Assembly (NCBI RefSeq): GCF_021155765.1
Contig: NC_060115.1
Span: 2,976,001 to 3,040,000 of the forward strand
DNA from: Diprion similis
Taxonomy: Eukaryota > Arthropoda > Insecta > Hymenoptera > Diprionidae
DNA: 64,000 nucleotides
Reading direction: 5' to 3'
Shown here: in pieces, positions 35,701-48,715 of the stretch
Numbering within the stretch: position 1 is the stretch's first letter
Layout of the letters: each line of letters starts with the position of its first letter
Notes under the pieces: generated by a model
What the model saw: the letters and a program-made list of their open reading frames with translations, nothing else
The model's database searches: none
What the model was told of the DNA's origin: nothing
Program-made: the position numbers and the translations under genes

Positions 35701-36327
35701 TGCGCATACATGTGGCAACAGTGCTAGGGCTAACATTCCACATGATCAGGACCGGTTTGCGGTTGCCGGCCTTCTAACACGAGTCTAATGCAGATAAACC
35801 TCCCACCCTCCCTCCCTTCCGCCCGCGCCATAGGGAGGTAAGAGGGCGGCTAGGGACGGCAAGTCAGGAGGGCGGGGTGAGGCGGGGGGAGGAGAGGGGG
35901 GATTTGTCGCTTATTTTTTATTGCAACCGGCCGACGCTGCTGCTTCTGCTGCAGGCTGGCTGGCTCACTAGCTGCCTCCTTGCTAGCTAGTTCGTTTGCT
36001 TCGCCTAGCCATGATCCATTCGTTCCTATATGCCAGCGATGTCTGCCAGCCGTTCTGTGTAGCTATATATGCACTCCTGCATACATAACTGCTTGAAGTC
36101 GACACACCGAATTCTTTGATTACAACTATCTGGCCTGAATGAAAAACGAATGAGAAAAAATACATGTACATACATTTCTATATATATACATATATGTATA
36201 CCGATTTGACTCGTGACGGAAAACTTGGTAGTTCGTAGATTCTATAGACTTACGCGCGCGTATACCTCGCTATCTATTATGATACATACCGTGAATATTC
36301 CACGAGTCGACTTTTTTCCGGAATAAT

Positions 36328-36370
36328 GTATATATATATATATATATATATGTATATACTATATATATAT
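36328..36370. repeat. (TA)n microsatellite
   Basis: Alternating TA run interrupted by TGTATATAC. Confidence 0.85.
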
Positions 36371-37610
36371 GAATACATATCTTATGGTTGTTGAAAAATT
36401 TCAACGGCTTCCCAAAGCTGTGAATGAGAAATATTAATTCGCATGTAGTACTTTAGAACTTGAGGTATAAATAATAGTCAGAGCCGCTGTGTTAAATGAC
36501 GTTTCGTAATCTGACCTCCACGTCGGCGAAACTTTTTAGTGGAATTTTGTATCTTTATGTTGGATTTTAACATGTAGGCAGTTGTGTCCATTAAAAACGG
36601 TGTGATAAATTGTGCTGCGGGCATTGTACCGCTGCACTAGCGTAGATATATATTATGTACATTATAGCTCGGTTCTCTGCTAAATTCGTCGAGGGTTGGA
36701 TGAAAAAAGGCTCGGGGCACATAATAGATGCGAAATCTAGCTATAGAATTTGGCTCCTTTTCTCGGTCCAGATAACGGAATACCTGTCGTTTCTTTGTTA
36801 ACGAACGAACCGGGCACGCACACCCACTTGAAAACTGCACCTATGTTAAATGCAACGCATGTGTGTGTGTTTTTTACGGTACGATGCGGTGGTGCGACGA
36901 GGTGTTTCGTTTGCTTCGTCTGGCGGCATATGCGCTTACCCAACAACCTTCACACGCCTAAAACACCGTTATGTAATATTGCAGAAGCAGCGAGGCGAAT
37001 TAGAAAATTCATGGCAAGAACAGCTGTTGTTTCATTCCCCACGTCCGGAATACAAAATTCAATAGTCAGCTAGCCGGTTGATTTTACTTGTATAACATAT
37101 ATTTGTATTCGTATACTACATACGGGTATAATACCGTGCGTACATTGGTTATACAATTGAATTTACTCGGTATGAACGTATTTCGTGGCAATGTATTGTA
37201 ATAACGTTCGTGTGTGATACACGAGTTTCTTGGCTATTTTTTTCCTCCCATATCCTCACTCGCGGCCCATTTAGATGGCGTAATTAAAACTCTCGTCATA
37301 CATGCCATTTTGCCTTGAGTTTAAGTATGAGGATGTAAAGAGGAATCACGTTCTCCTAATTGCCCACCTCGTTTATCGAGAAATACATGCGGAATCATTT
37401 GGAATGGTGGGCGACTCGACAGAGCCGCAAGCTGCACTCACTAATGCAGCTTATTCTAAGCCGCACATATAACGTTCGAATAATCGAAATTTGAAGGACG
37501 TTTCACAACCCGCTAATCATAATAATAGAACCGTCAACTTTCTGCCAGGAAATGCAACTCGCCTTACGAACGTGTATAACGGAAAGAATTGCGAAATTTC
37601 TGTCGACAAT

Positions 37611-37680
37611 TTTTCTCTCTCTCTCTCTCTCTCTCTATTTATCTATCTTTCTCTCACTCTCTCTCTCTCTCTCTTTCCCT
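37611..37680. repeat. (CT)n microsatellite
   Basis: Two CT runs separated by a TTTATCTATCTTT stretch. On the plus strand the run creates a Ser/Leu-only open frame that should not be read as a gene. Confidence 0.9.
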
Positions 37681-39416
37681 CTGTCTTTGCCTATCGTCCA
37701 TTTGAATTATCAGCGCGGTCAGAATGCAAACCACTATCACCGGCCTGCATTTCCGGTGCAACAAATTACGCGAGATCAACACCATAATCTATATACACAT
37801 ATACTTTCGTTTTTAGATATGGAGGACAATTGAAAGGCTGCCTCGTGTTACGGAGAATGGCTCACACAGTGTATCATCGTAGAAAGATATGCCGTAGGGC
37901 AGTAATGTCAAGGGATCAAAGACACTGCGGCAGACACTCGCTTTAGCCGTAGAGCAAGATCAACGCTACAGTGGCTGTTTGGTATATACGAGACGCCCGT
38001 ATATTGTACATTGATGCGATTATGTGAGCGTGAATTGTTATTATTATACACGTATAATGCAGGAATGCATTAAATGGCGGTGAATCATGCAGGTCGCATC
38101 GATCCTCACGGGATACTTAAGAATTACGAATCTCGTGTATTTTTCTGTAATTTGCAATTTTTCTTGTTTAATAACGCAATATAATTGTTGACGGGAATAA
38201 CATATGTTATACCCTACTTGCAAGTATATCGCTGTATGTGTGCAGTCGCACTGTGTACGCAATATAATTGACATAGACCGCATTTTTCTTTGAAGGAAAT
38301 TTGCCTAGACGGAACCCGCGTTCGAATTCTGACTTGATCTTATCTACCGCCTGCAGACACGTACTGTGCCGGTTAGTATTCGACCAAACAACATATCTCT
38401 TACACATAGCATATACATATGTATTTACCGAAAGATATCTATGTATAAATTTTACCCGCGTGCGACACTGAAAAGCAAATGCACGCGGAAAACGAACAAC
38501 CACACTCAGAATGGCACAGCAAGGTTTAGGGAAAGTTTGAATTGCATCCAGAAAGAGAGAGATGTTCGTAACCACGACTGTAAGGATAGACAGAGAACGA
38601 GGTTGGAAATATGTGTGTGCATGAACACAGTCGTTTCCTCATGCGTCGAAAGGTGCCTACAGCAACTGAAAATTGAAAATTGATGTTCGACAAACACGTA
38701 GGCATATTTTACTTACACACTGTATACCTTTACTATGTTACAAACTCTGTGTATAGTATATCGACAGTGATGCACGACTGTGCGGTGTTCTGCACTATCT
38801 ATAGGTACGTATGTATATATCACAGAGAGACGAAGTAGAGCAGGGAAACTCATGTTTGCTCATCGCGATAGCATCGTATGCGTCTCGATTATGCGTATCA
38901 TTTCGATTAACGTCGATGTCGACGTTCTCATATGTGCTGTTCACACGTACACGCGGCCATCCGCGATACTATACTTACAGTAGTGCATACCCATGGCACC
39001 AAAGTATAATACGAGCTGCGTGTAACGTATAGTCTAGGTCTGTACTTGGTACGAATTTATTTTTCACCATATTTCAACGTTGTAACAGCAACAGCTAGAC
39101 AATAATTAGTTATCTATTCTCGTATAGGTATAGCCTCAAGTATACGGAATGACGGTCGAATTTTCGATCCGTGCGACATTCGTTTCAGTTTCTTATATTT
39201 ACTTGGATTTCTTTTATTTACGACGCAGCTACGTTTCTGTATTTAGATCTAAATAAATTGCAACAACTCGATGGATGCCCGAAATAATCTTGTGTCGGTC
39301 GGTGTGCAAGACCCGAGAAGAAGAAGAAGCCCCTGATGGAATAAACACCGTAAGCCCTATTTCTAAGGCACCGAGGGTGCCTGACTGTTGGATATTCTTG
39401 CACGTATTCCTGCTAT

Positions 39417-39470
39417 ACCTATATATATATATAGTATATATATATACTATATATGTATATACTATACACC
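39417..39470. repeat. (TA)n microsatellite
   Basis: TA-rich run with TATAG/CTATA interruptions that make it partly palindromic. Confidence 0.8.
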
Positions 39471-40568
39471 TATTTACCGCATTGCAAGGCCATTGACCGC
39501 TTTCGCCCTAAATCGATTACGAGCTACCTGCTGACACATTGTTAGTGTCATAATAGAAGGCAAAAAGTGTAACTAGGGCTTAAACGACAAGTGCAAATAT
39601 TGCGTAATTGAAATTTGAATTTCATATTAGCGCTCATATATCATACATTTTCCATGTTCATATAATAAATATAACGGTGCTGTTCGATTCAATCAGCATA
39701 ATCGAACCGGTATATGCTTTTCGCGTGTATCTCTGGCGGATAGAAATTCGTCGAAGCAAAATAGTATAATATTTTTAACGAATGCAGCTGACCACGAACA
39801 AGAAATGTAGCAACAAATACATACAACTGCCATGCATGCAGGTCTGTCGATTGCAATTTTATTTCACACGCCCGGGAGTTAATTTTCCATAGTAAGAATT
39901 ATCTATCGGTGGAAAGAAAAAAAAAAAAAAAAAAAATTGGGCGGGAAGATTTGAAAGTTAGAAAAATTTTTCCTTGTTTTATTCTACGATCCTTTATTCC
40001 CAGACATAAATTACGCCTATGAAATTGGAAAATCTAAGAATCTGTGACCGCGACAACCGCGCGAAGCTTATGAACCTGGGCGTGGTGACGACCTATCCAC
40101 ATCTAGCCTATACTCCGTCTCTCTCTCCTTCTATCTCTCTCCCTCCTCCGTTCGTTTATACATATACAACACACATACGAAAGTTTATCGAGTGACTCGC
40201 AAGTTGCAACCCCTCCCCCTTCCTGCCGCCTGCCCCACAGTCAGGGAGGGCATCACCCTTGTTACGACGGGATGGGGCACAGGCAGGAAAACTGCGTTGA
40301 TGGTAGTGAGGCTGCACCTTGGCTCTGATGCATGAGGGAGCTCGAGGGTCCGCGATAGACGACGACGCTTCTGCGTGTATGGCTGGATGCTCGGCTACGT
40401 CTACGTCTACGGGGACTCTACGAGCGACGGCAGACCGCGCGGGCCACCCCTATATTACTAGAGTATACGCGGCGAGTTCGAACAGTACGGTCTGGAGCTG
40501 GAGCTGGAGAAGGAACTGCAAGCAGGACGAAGGACTCGGACGACCTACGCACGACGATACTACTGCAA

Positions 40569-40569
40569 G

Positions 40570-40607
<38 letters not shown>

Positions 40608-40777
40608 AGACGAAGACGAAGACGAAGACGACGAAGACGAAGACGAAGACGAAGACGAAGACGACGACGAGGAGGAGGAGGAGGGGGAGGAGACGGAGGA
40701 CGAGGAGGAGGAGGACGACGACGACGTAGACGACGTAGACGAGGACGGGGAGGACGGGGAGGACGGGGACCACGACC

Positions 40778-40816
<39 letters not shown>
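40569..40816. repeat. Compound trinucleotide tract, about 250 bp
   Basis: Strict period-3 DNA whose unit changes along its length: (GAC)n, then (GAAGAC)n, (GAG)n, GAC again, then GGGGAGGAC and (CACGAC)n. It makes long open frames on both strands (Val- or Arg-rich on the minus strand, Thr/Lys-rich on the plus), which are low complexity and not credible proteins. It sits just before the probable 5'UTR exon of the BTB gene. Confidence 0.9.
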
Positions 40817-40818
<2 letters not shown>

Positions 40819-40849
40819 GTCCGTCCTCACTCATTCCACTTTGGTTTGG

Positions 40850-41507
40850 TTCATTCCGCTCAGCTCCGCGGCACTCGAGCCAGCTCGGGCCAAACACCAT
40901 AGGCTCGATAGTCTAGGCATAGGGCACCGGCTAGAGAGAGGGTTCCGTTTTCGTCCAACCTCTTTTCAGAATTCGTGCGGGTGTTTTATAGAGACAGTGC
41001 GTGCCGTGCAGCCGAGAGTGCGTGCGTGAAAAAAGTGCGCATGAGTGCGTCGAGCGAGAGCCGTGCCTTCCTCTATCGCATCCTGAACGCAACGCAGGCT
41101 TCAGTCTCTAAATGTGGCATTTAAGTGATCGTTCCGTTCGCGCTCATCGATAAAACAATCGAAATTAAACAAACATGCATCCATCGCGAATTTACGAGTG
41201 ATACCCGATTATTATTAATATCGGTTATATTAATTGTTTTCTTTTTTTACATATACATATACATATACACATATATATATATATATATACACAGCCACAT
41301 ATACATATATACATATATATATATCTATATATCAATCCATATAAATATATATATATATATATGTATATATCTATATATACCGAACTTATACGTATACATA
41401 TACATATGCACTTATACGTATATATATATATGTATATTTTATAGTGTGAATGTAGTAAAAACAGCTATATTTGAAAAACTGCACACATTCCGCACTTATT
41501 ACATCAA
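40850..41507 (+). other. Probable non-coding 5'UTR exon of the BTB/Pipsqueak gene
   Basis: The BTB start codon follows a splice acceptor (TTTTTTCTAG ending at 43322), so an upstream exon is required. A strong donor, CATCAA followed by GTAAGTGG (41508), occurs 1.8 kb upstream. The DNA before it (about 40930-41110, GTGCGTG-rich) resembles an insect 5' leader. The left boundary is a guess. The TA microsatellite at about 41265-41435 would be inside the exon, which weakens the case. Confidence 0.3.
41265..41435. repeat. TA/CATA-rich microsatellite cluster
   Basis: Repeated ATACATATAC and ATATAT runs over about 170 bp; the open frame through it (Tyr/Ile repeats) is an artefact. Confidence 0.85.
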
Positions 41508-43345
41508 GTAAGTGGCTTTTTCGAATAACTTTCACGCGCTATGTGATCGCGATAATTTTCTGCTTCGTCTGCGTACTTTTAGCGTAGAACAAATATCGTG
41601 TAATTCTTATATTTCACATACCTACAATATCCACGGCTAATCATTAAATCCACAATTCACTTTTATTCTATTATTGCTATTCCGGTAGGCATTAGTCAAA
41701 GAAATATGTTTCTCCATAGTTCAGTTTTAGCGTATTTTTTACATCCACTGATCCGTTCTCAAGAAAGTCGTGTACCTACTACTAATTCGTAAATCGCGGT
41801 TAATTTGCGCGCGTTGTATAATTATCCGGTATATATATATTACATTATTTGCTTGCAACAAATTATTCGCTGCACTTTCAATAGTATTGAATGACAAGAT
41901 TCTTGTTCAGTTGTGGGTGAAATTATCCGATGCGATAACAGTTAATTAACGACGGATAAAAATGTGCTTCTCTGCCAAATATGGCGTATATGCAGGATAT
42001 GCGCATACGAACCGCTCTGCGCATGCACTACAGCTGCGAAAAATACACATTGGCCTTTCATTTTATGGACTCGTAATAATTGGTCTACACATCCATTTCA
42101 GTTGATAAATGCATGGTCTCATGCTGGGCCTAATCAGTCCTGTGTAATATGCAGTTGTCGTGTTTTTCACGCATAGTATGCGCAGAGTACGTAACGGCTG
42201 ATGCAGTTTTCGTTGTATGAGCTTATACCTTATCATAAGGCGAACGTGCATGCTAGTCCGACCAATCGAATGATTGACGTAATAACACACATACGTCCGA
42301 ATATTCAAGCGTTGTATATATAAATAATACGCGCACGTATGCACTGACATATCTGTTTTATTAAACGGAAACGATAACTATTGTTATTGAATGTAAACGA
42401 TGATTGTCGGAAATTGCGACAGAAACGGTTTATTCAAGTCAATTGTACACACGTCAGGACTTTGAATCGTATACTTTGGGAATGTCCGTACAATGACGCA
42501 GATTCTTATTGTCGGTCGATGCGATTACTGCGGAATTCATTTCTAATCTAAATATGTCATGCCTGTTACCCAAACCTATGACAATTTAGCTAACGATAAA
42601 TGTTCTTGCAGATGCTTTGCGGCGTTTAACTTTGATTGCATTTTTCACGCTCCCTCAATTATGCACTGCATTATGTTTTATACGGTTCGTTGTCGCGGTG
42701 TGGTGCAAATATTTTCGCGTTCTCATATCCAATCATCTATTGCCGGTATTCGATTTCGATATTTTTCATGCCGTTTCGCCGTGTAGAAATCGATATGCAT
42801 GTATAAATACAAATGTGTAGGTGATTTCACTTGACTTATTCACGTCGCTACCATATTTCATTTGCTGATTTGAAAAGTTGAATTTTACACCTACGGTCGT
42901 ATGCACGGTATAGTATACTCATATGTATATATATATATATATATATGTGTGTGTATACATGCATTTCATAAACTGAGAACTATAACTGCAAATAATTGAA
43001 TCAAAATTTTCACGAGCGTATGAAATTCGCTGTAAATCAGAATACATTTTCAATGATACTGCTTAAGATGAATTTGAGATATTCATATTATATTCATTAT
43101 ATGTTGGTTATACCGAAACCATGTAACATGCATAACTGCAGTTGAACATGCAGTATTTAGGTGAAGCAGTACAAGTGACGGAGAACATATTTAGGCATAA
43201 CTTCTGCAGATATAAAATTACTGTAGATGAAATTCTAATTTTGTTGTTATAACTAATGTTTTTTCGACTAGTAAAAATTTCAACGATCGAAAACAAACAT
43301 TTGTCTATTTCGTTTTTTCTAGGATAGAGAAAAAACAAAACTGTA
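41508..43345. other. Probable 5'UTR intron of the BTB gene
   Basis: AT-rich, with a TA/TG microsatellite at about 42922-42953. No coding exon seen. A splice acceptor ends at 43322; 23 bp of leader then precede the ATG. Confidence 0.35.
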
Positions 43346-45201
43346 ATGGGGACTGCAACTCAACAGTACTGCCTGCGCTGGAACAATCACAGATCAAACT
43401 TACTGACAGTGTTCGACGAGCTGTTGCAAAACGAGGCTTTCACCGATGTCACGTTAGCAGTGGATGGCGGTGCATCGGTCAAATGTCACAGGATGGTCCT
43501 CGCGGCGTGCTCCTCGTACTTCCAAACTCTCTTCATTGATCTACCGTGCAAACATCCTGTTGTCGTGCTCAAAGATGTCAAATATATTGAGATAAAAGCA
43601 ATTCTGGAGTACATGTATCGTGGAGAGGTAAACGTTGCTCAGGAACAGCTCGGGGGCTTGCTAAAGGTCGCAGAAGCACTCAAGGTCAAAGGCCTGGTAG
43701 AAGAAAATGGCTCACAGGGTAGAAGGGAGGAAGGTGAAACCACAGCCCCGTCGCCTCCTGCAATAACGACCAGCACTACAAGCAGCGCAGCTCACAGTAG
43801 TGGCCAAATCTCACCACCTCACTCGACTGGCACCCCTTACAGTTTGTACGGCAAATCGCCTGTAGATAGAGGACAGGGAAGGTTGTCTATGCCGATGTGG
43901 GCATTATCAGGGCTGCCGTTGGCCCAGCATCCGTCATCCGGTCATCCGCCACCCCCCCATGCTCAGCATTCTTCCATGTTGGGTGGCTCGTACGACAACG
44001 GATCAGACTCGTCACCTCTGAAACGAAAAAAAATTTCAAATATGATTATGAACCGTGATACACCGATCCTGAGAACCGTACTTGGACAAGGCCATGCCGA
44101 CAGCTCCCAAGGGGGCGTACCCTTGTTACATCCAGACAGTCACGAGAGCCACTCTCGCACGCACAGCAACGGCTCGGCCAACGACATGGACAGGCGCAAC
44201 AGTAACGATCTTTCGCACAGCGAGGCAGTCCACAGTCCTTACACAGACATATCGCTAATGGATGAGGATGAAAAGCCTTCGCCGCAATCTTTTGCTGGAG
44301 AAACAAACCGAGGTGAGATTGAGAAATATAATCACGGAGCTTCTCTGTTGGAATGGAATTAGGATCTGTCGAATAGGATTGAACAACCACAATTAGCTTC
44401 AGGGGGTGAATTTTACAGAGCCTTGATGATTTTGAAATAAGTGTAAGCTTTCCTAGAGATTGTATCAGAAGATAAGCCAATGATTTTGCAAGAGTGCTGA
44501 ATGTTTGCTATTACAGCTAGTAAATAGCCGGAGGGCTGATAGATGTTTATCACATGTTTCTATACTTTGTTATCAAGATTGTAATTTTGTTTTGTGTAAT
44601 CATTTTAGGAATAGTCAATTACGTTCCAACACAAAAACCCGAATGGAAACGTTACAAACAATACACAAGGAACGACATAATGTCGGCGATAGAAGCGGTC
44701 AGATCAGGAATGAGTGCCCTGCAAGCAGCTCGGAAGTATGGTGTGCCATCGCGCACCCTGTATGACAAAGTCAAGAAACTGGGAATAACCACATCGAGAC
44801 CTTTCAAACGTGGATCTAATGGAAGCGGGGCTTGTTTTCCATATGGTATAGGTGGTAATGCAAATGGAAATATTTACAGCGGTGGATTGTCGGAAAGTGA
44901 AAATGAAAACAGTAGCGCAGGAATAGGGAATAATCCTGGGTCGATGCTTGATCCAAGTTTCATAGAAGGTCGAGACACCGTCGAACGAGAAGCTATGATA
45001 GAAATGACACTTCGCAGTCCGAGCCCAGCCGTTCACTCAATGTCTCAACAGCACCAACAGCAGCAGCAGCAACAGCCGACTACAGAGGATCAAGTAGAAG
45101 ATTTGTCGGTGAACCGTAAGCCCGAGATTCGAGTAATAGTACCACCGTTAATAGTCAAGGAGGAAGAACAGGATACTCCAAATAACTCTGATCGTAACTA
45201 A
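43346..45201 (+). CDS. BTB/POZ and Pipsqueak-HTH transcription factor, bric-a-brac / BTB-VII type
   Basis: Nuclear DNA-binding regulator of the insect BTB-Psq group. Exons 43346-44312 and 44609-45201 give 519 residues. The BTB domain covers about residues 5-120 (YCLRWNNHRSNLLTVFDELL, then FTDVTLAVDGG, HRMVLAACSSYFQTLF, AILEYMYRGEVNV), a dimerisation surface. A Ser/Pro/His-rich linker follows, with a KRKK basic patch and DTPILRTVLGQGH. Exon 2 encodes one Pipsqueak HTH (KRYKQYTRNDIMSAIEAVRS, then ALQAARKYGVPSRTLYDKVK), a Gly/Asn/Ser-rich region, a glutamine stretch, and EDLSVNRKPEIRVIVPP, where DLSV resembles a CtBP-type corepressor motif (inference). Bab and BTB-VII relatives share this order; I cannot tell which paralogue it is. 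The start codon has a 5'UTR acceptor just upstream. It is the last gene before the satellite. Confidence 0.92.
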
Positions 45202-46107
45202 TTACTAACGTTGTCGTTGTTGTCAATTTTTGTTTCGTTTAGTTACAAAGATAGTTTCAGGGATTAATCGTTAGCTGCATACCAATAGTCATGCGACGCA
45301 TGTAACTAATGCTATAAGCATTCATATTCACCCATCCGTACTATATAATGTGAATGTTACGAAGAGAGAAAAAAAAAGAAAATCAATGAAACGTGGTGAT
45401 TATTCCTGGTAGTAGCTTCAATAAGACTGACTATGCGTCGCAATTTCATGAGACTGAAAATATAATATGCTTGTCCAAAATTTGTATGAGTATTCAGCCG
45501 ATATTAATATTACGACAAAATCAATCCTTCATTATCGTGCCATGCTCTGTAAATTCTTGGACCAGCGACCATATTTACACTTATTTTATATTGTTGTGAT
45601 CCATTTTTATTTGCAATCGATTAACATATAGTAGTACTTTAAGATAAGAATAAATTCTTAAACGAGCATAGTAGAATTGAGTTACGTTATGGTATATTGG
45701 GGAAGATGTATATTATTTTCACATTTTCAAAATATCCTTACTTGGCATTAAATGCTAGCCATAGGACGTGAATTTATTATATACACTATACATTAAACAA
45801 TTTCGTTGATGACTGAGATACCGCTGTTAATTTGTTATATAAATAAGAATAGATTATTATCTCTACAGACCTTGGCCCTGGGAAACAGCTGCAATATTGC
45901 TCAAACATATCTACATAATATAATAGAACGACCTACCTCATTGTACAATACGGATATGTTGTACTTTAACATAAGACTGATCTACCGAATACATGATACC
46001 AACTCGACAATCCTCATGTTAAACACGCTAATTACATCATATATTATTATACATATATATTATATTATAAGTTATAAATACTATATTATTATATTGTAAC
46101 TAGTATC

Positions 46108-46115
46108 AATTTTTA

Positions 46116-46153
<38 letters not shown>

Positions 46154-46209
46154 TTATTAATATTACTATGATTACTATTACTATGATTATTATTATTATT
46201 ATTATTATA
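46108..46209. repeat. (ATT)n microsatellite
   Basis: ATT repeats with a central ACTATG-containing interruption at about 46156-46188. Confidence 0.9.
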
Positions 46210-46427
46210 CACAGTATATCACTGTAGTTGCCTTATCATAGCCGTCCAACGGCTTATGACAAAAGATACATTGTGTGTTTTCATAAAATTCGGCACTAGT
46301 ACCTGATGCTGTGCTGAAGCTGCGTGTCGAAACAGCGGAGCACGTTGTATGTAATCATGAGGAAATGCCTTAGGAGACTATTGCCATAAAATCGAATCTA
46401 ATTCACATATGTATAGATATCTACCGA

Positions 46428-46468
46428 TATATATACACACATACATACACACACACACACACACACAA
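46428..46468. repeat. (CA)n microsatellite
   Basis: CACACA run next to TATATACACACATACATAC, followed directly by AAATAAATAAATTC. Confidence 0.85.
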
Positions 46469-48359
46469 ATAAATAAATTCAATAAGTATGTGTGTGCATA
46501 TAATTATACATCGGTGTACACACAGGTAGATATCTAGAAATACACTGAGAAACCTATATACGTGTAAAGATGCGTGCATAGTTCTTTAAAAGTCTGAATT
46601 AGTAATTACACAGCCGCAATGTACAATTCATATATTAAGTCCTACCTTCAAATGTAACGAAAGATTTTATTACACGTACACAAAATTTGGCATAAAATTA
46701 TACAGACATAGTGTTTACTCGTAAAAAATTGGCCACAACTGCATGGAGGATATTATACATGGCCCTCTATTTCTTTAAAATCTTAGTTTTCCAATAATAA
46801 CTAATATACGTATGTAGATTACAACGACGTACAAACCTACACTGTAATGTTTTATACGATTATTGGGCATTCCATAAACTCATGTGCAAAATATTTTTAA
46901 CCCATAGAATAATGGTTTATATTCAAGCTATTGTTAAAGTACCTGCAAATGTGATTTGTCTCTCGCCTTCATACAATACTGTGCTTCTCATTTTTGTATT
47001 TCTCACTCTCCACTCACAGAATATTCAATCAGATTGATACTAAGAGAAAAAAAAATAGTTCGTCAAGCAGAAATAACACAAAGAAATGAAATTACATTAC
47101 TTTGCCTGTAATCGTAGTGACAAGTTTTGTTCATGTTAGTGCATAAAAATAATTGTAGGACTAGTTTGGAGGACACATAAGAACGATCAGTTGTAGAAAT
47201 TTCGTTTCCATTTTGTTATCTTTTTTTTTTTTATCTTATAATAATTTCGAAAAATTTATTTGTAATTATTTTTCGACATTGAAATAAATGAGTGCTTTAA
47301 GTGTTGATGTGGCCCAGCCATCGCACCATGTATGTATAGGTATCTATATATATTTTATTAAAAAAAAAAAAAAAAAGAAATTGTGAATATCACACTTGAT
47401 TTGGAACAGAGAAAGCCTTAGATTGAAATAGCATTGTATGGTTTTATTATATTCTCATATAAACGTTAAGGTTGTATCAACAATGGGGTTGGCCACAATA
47501 TCGTTACTTGCAAGAACTACGATGCCTTATGAGACACTACCATATTTACTTAATTTGCTTACTATAAATAAATTATAAAACAAGAGTAAATAGTTATAAG
47601 TGAATGATACTGCCTTAACAACTGCTGTTGTATTATTTGTAAGACTGATTTTTTAGACTATGTTAGATATTACAGCGAAGATATATATATAAGAATATTT
47701 GTCACACATGGATCACTAAATATTTCTACCTCATGGATGCGTATTATCAATTATTGTGCAAGTTTGTTATGAAATATATTATCCATATAATTTGATGTTA
47801 TTTTCTATTACTGTTGGTAATTAATTCAACTCCAATTTTGAATTCACAGCTAAATTTCGTTCGATCATGTCGAATGGAATTAATTTAATATAATTTTAAC
47901 TTAGTAATGTACTTTTGCTGTTTTTAGAAAATTCCGAATAATTAGGAAACCTGAAAATGATTAGGTCGACACAGCTAAAACAGCAGAGTCATGTATATTC
48001 GATATAAAGAATTTCGACTTACGTACGATACGTAAGCGCTCGTATCAAATCGTTCATACGCTATATCCACGGGCTTATTTGAGTGAGAATGGTGACGACT
48101 AGTCTGTGGTCACTGCAATCGATGGTTCAAAGGTCAACATTGATACCTAGACTGAATTCTCTTGTTCTATTATTGCAGCGGTTGATTCTAAAATGTTTTA
48201 CTTGACATTTTTACATTTCTGAGGAACCAAGTAGTAGTATGAGAAACCTGCAAACTAGCATGTAAACTAATGGTTTTTTGTGAAGCCAATCGCAGAGAAG
48301 GGAAATTGATAGTAGAATTTTTCGGTCCACTTTTGGCGGCTGTTGAGAAACGGCGAAAT

Positions 48360-48715
48360 CGATTCATTCAGACCCTATATGCACTTAATTTTGCCAGAGA
48401 GAAATGCTGGAATAGATGCTTGTGCGCACTAACCCGACGCAGTTTTGAGCGTGGAATCAATTGCGCGCAGTCTCAATAGGGTGCGGAAAACAGGTAAATG
48501 GTTAAGGGCGAAGAGCAAAACATTTTTATCGTAATATCTCTCCTGCTGGTCTATCCAACGTGATTTCTCAGCTGATTGTCGTATACACTTTTTGCTGCGT
48601 TTTTTGAGTGCATAGGGGTCCAATTCCTGTAGAGATGGTCATATACAAATCGATTCCAAGACGAAAAATGTTCAGCTCCGGAAATGAGCAAAAAAGTAAG
48701 GCTTATCCCTTTGGA
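48360..48715 (+). repeat. Diverged edge monomer(s) of the satellite
   Basis: Follows the order of the 304-bp unit with many substitutions and small deletions: ACCCGACGCAGTTTTG for ACTATTCCGACGTAATTTTG, GCGCAGTCTCAAT for CGCAGTCCCAAT, CGGAAAACAG, TCTCTCCTGCTGGTC, GTTTTTTGAGTGCATAGG for TTTTTTGAGTTCCTGGG, and AAATCGATTCCAAGAC for TAATCGATTCCTAGAC. Decayed monomers at an array border are expected when homogenisation is weak there. The left limit is approximate. Confidence 0.75.

Larger units (their letters stand above)
29689..40849. other. 11-kb region without recognised genes, with GC-rich blocks
   Basis: No open frame here has domains or convincing splice partners. The left part (to about 32.3 kb) is AT-rich. 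From about 32.6 kb, GC-rich, CG-containing blocks recur: around 32610-32900, 34370-34620, 35760-35970 and 40060-40500. Between them are many TA and CA microsatellites. Such blocks upstream of a developmental transcription factor could be alternative promoters or enhancers of the BTB gene, but this is inference. Confidence 0.45.
45202..48359. other. AT-rich 3' flank between the BTB gene and the satellite
   Basis: Contains the BTB 3'UTR; AATAAA occurs near 46470 and at about 47283-47288. Microsatellites are listed separately. An 8-bp-armed palindrome, CTTACGTA-CGA-TACGTAAG, lies at 48018-48036. The open frames at 45393-46099 are AT-driven and not credible. Confidence 0.5.

Noticed and set aside
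40319-40900. Long open frames on both strands with Thr/Lys, Arg or Val runs
   Set aside because: They arise from the period-3 repeat tract and have no complex sequence.
45393-46099. Two open frames after the BTB gene
   Set aside because: AT-driven frames in 3'UTR-like DNA with no domain or conserved feature.
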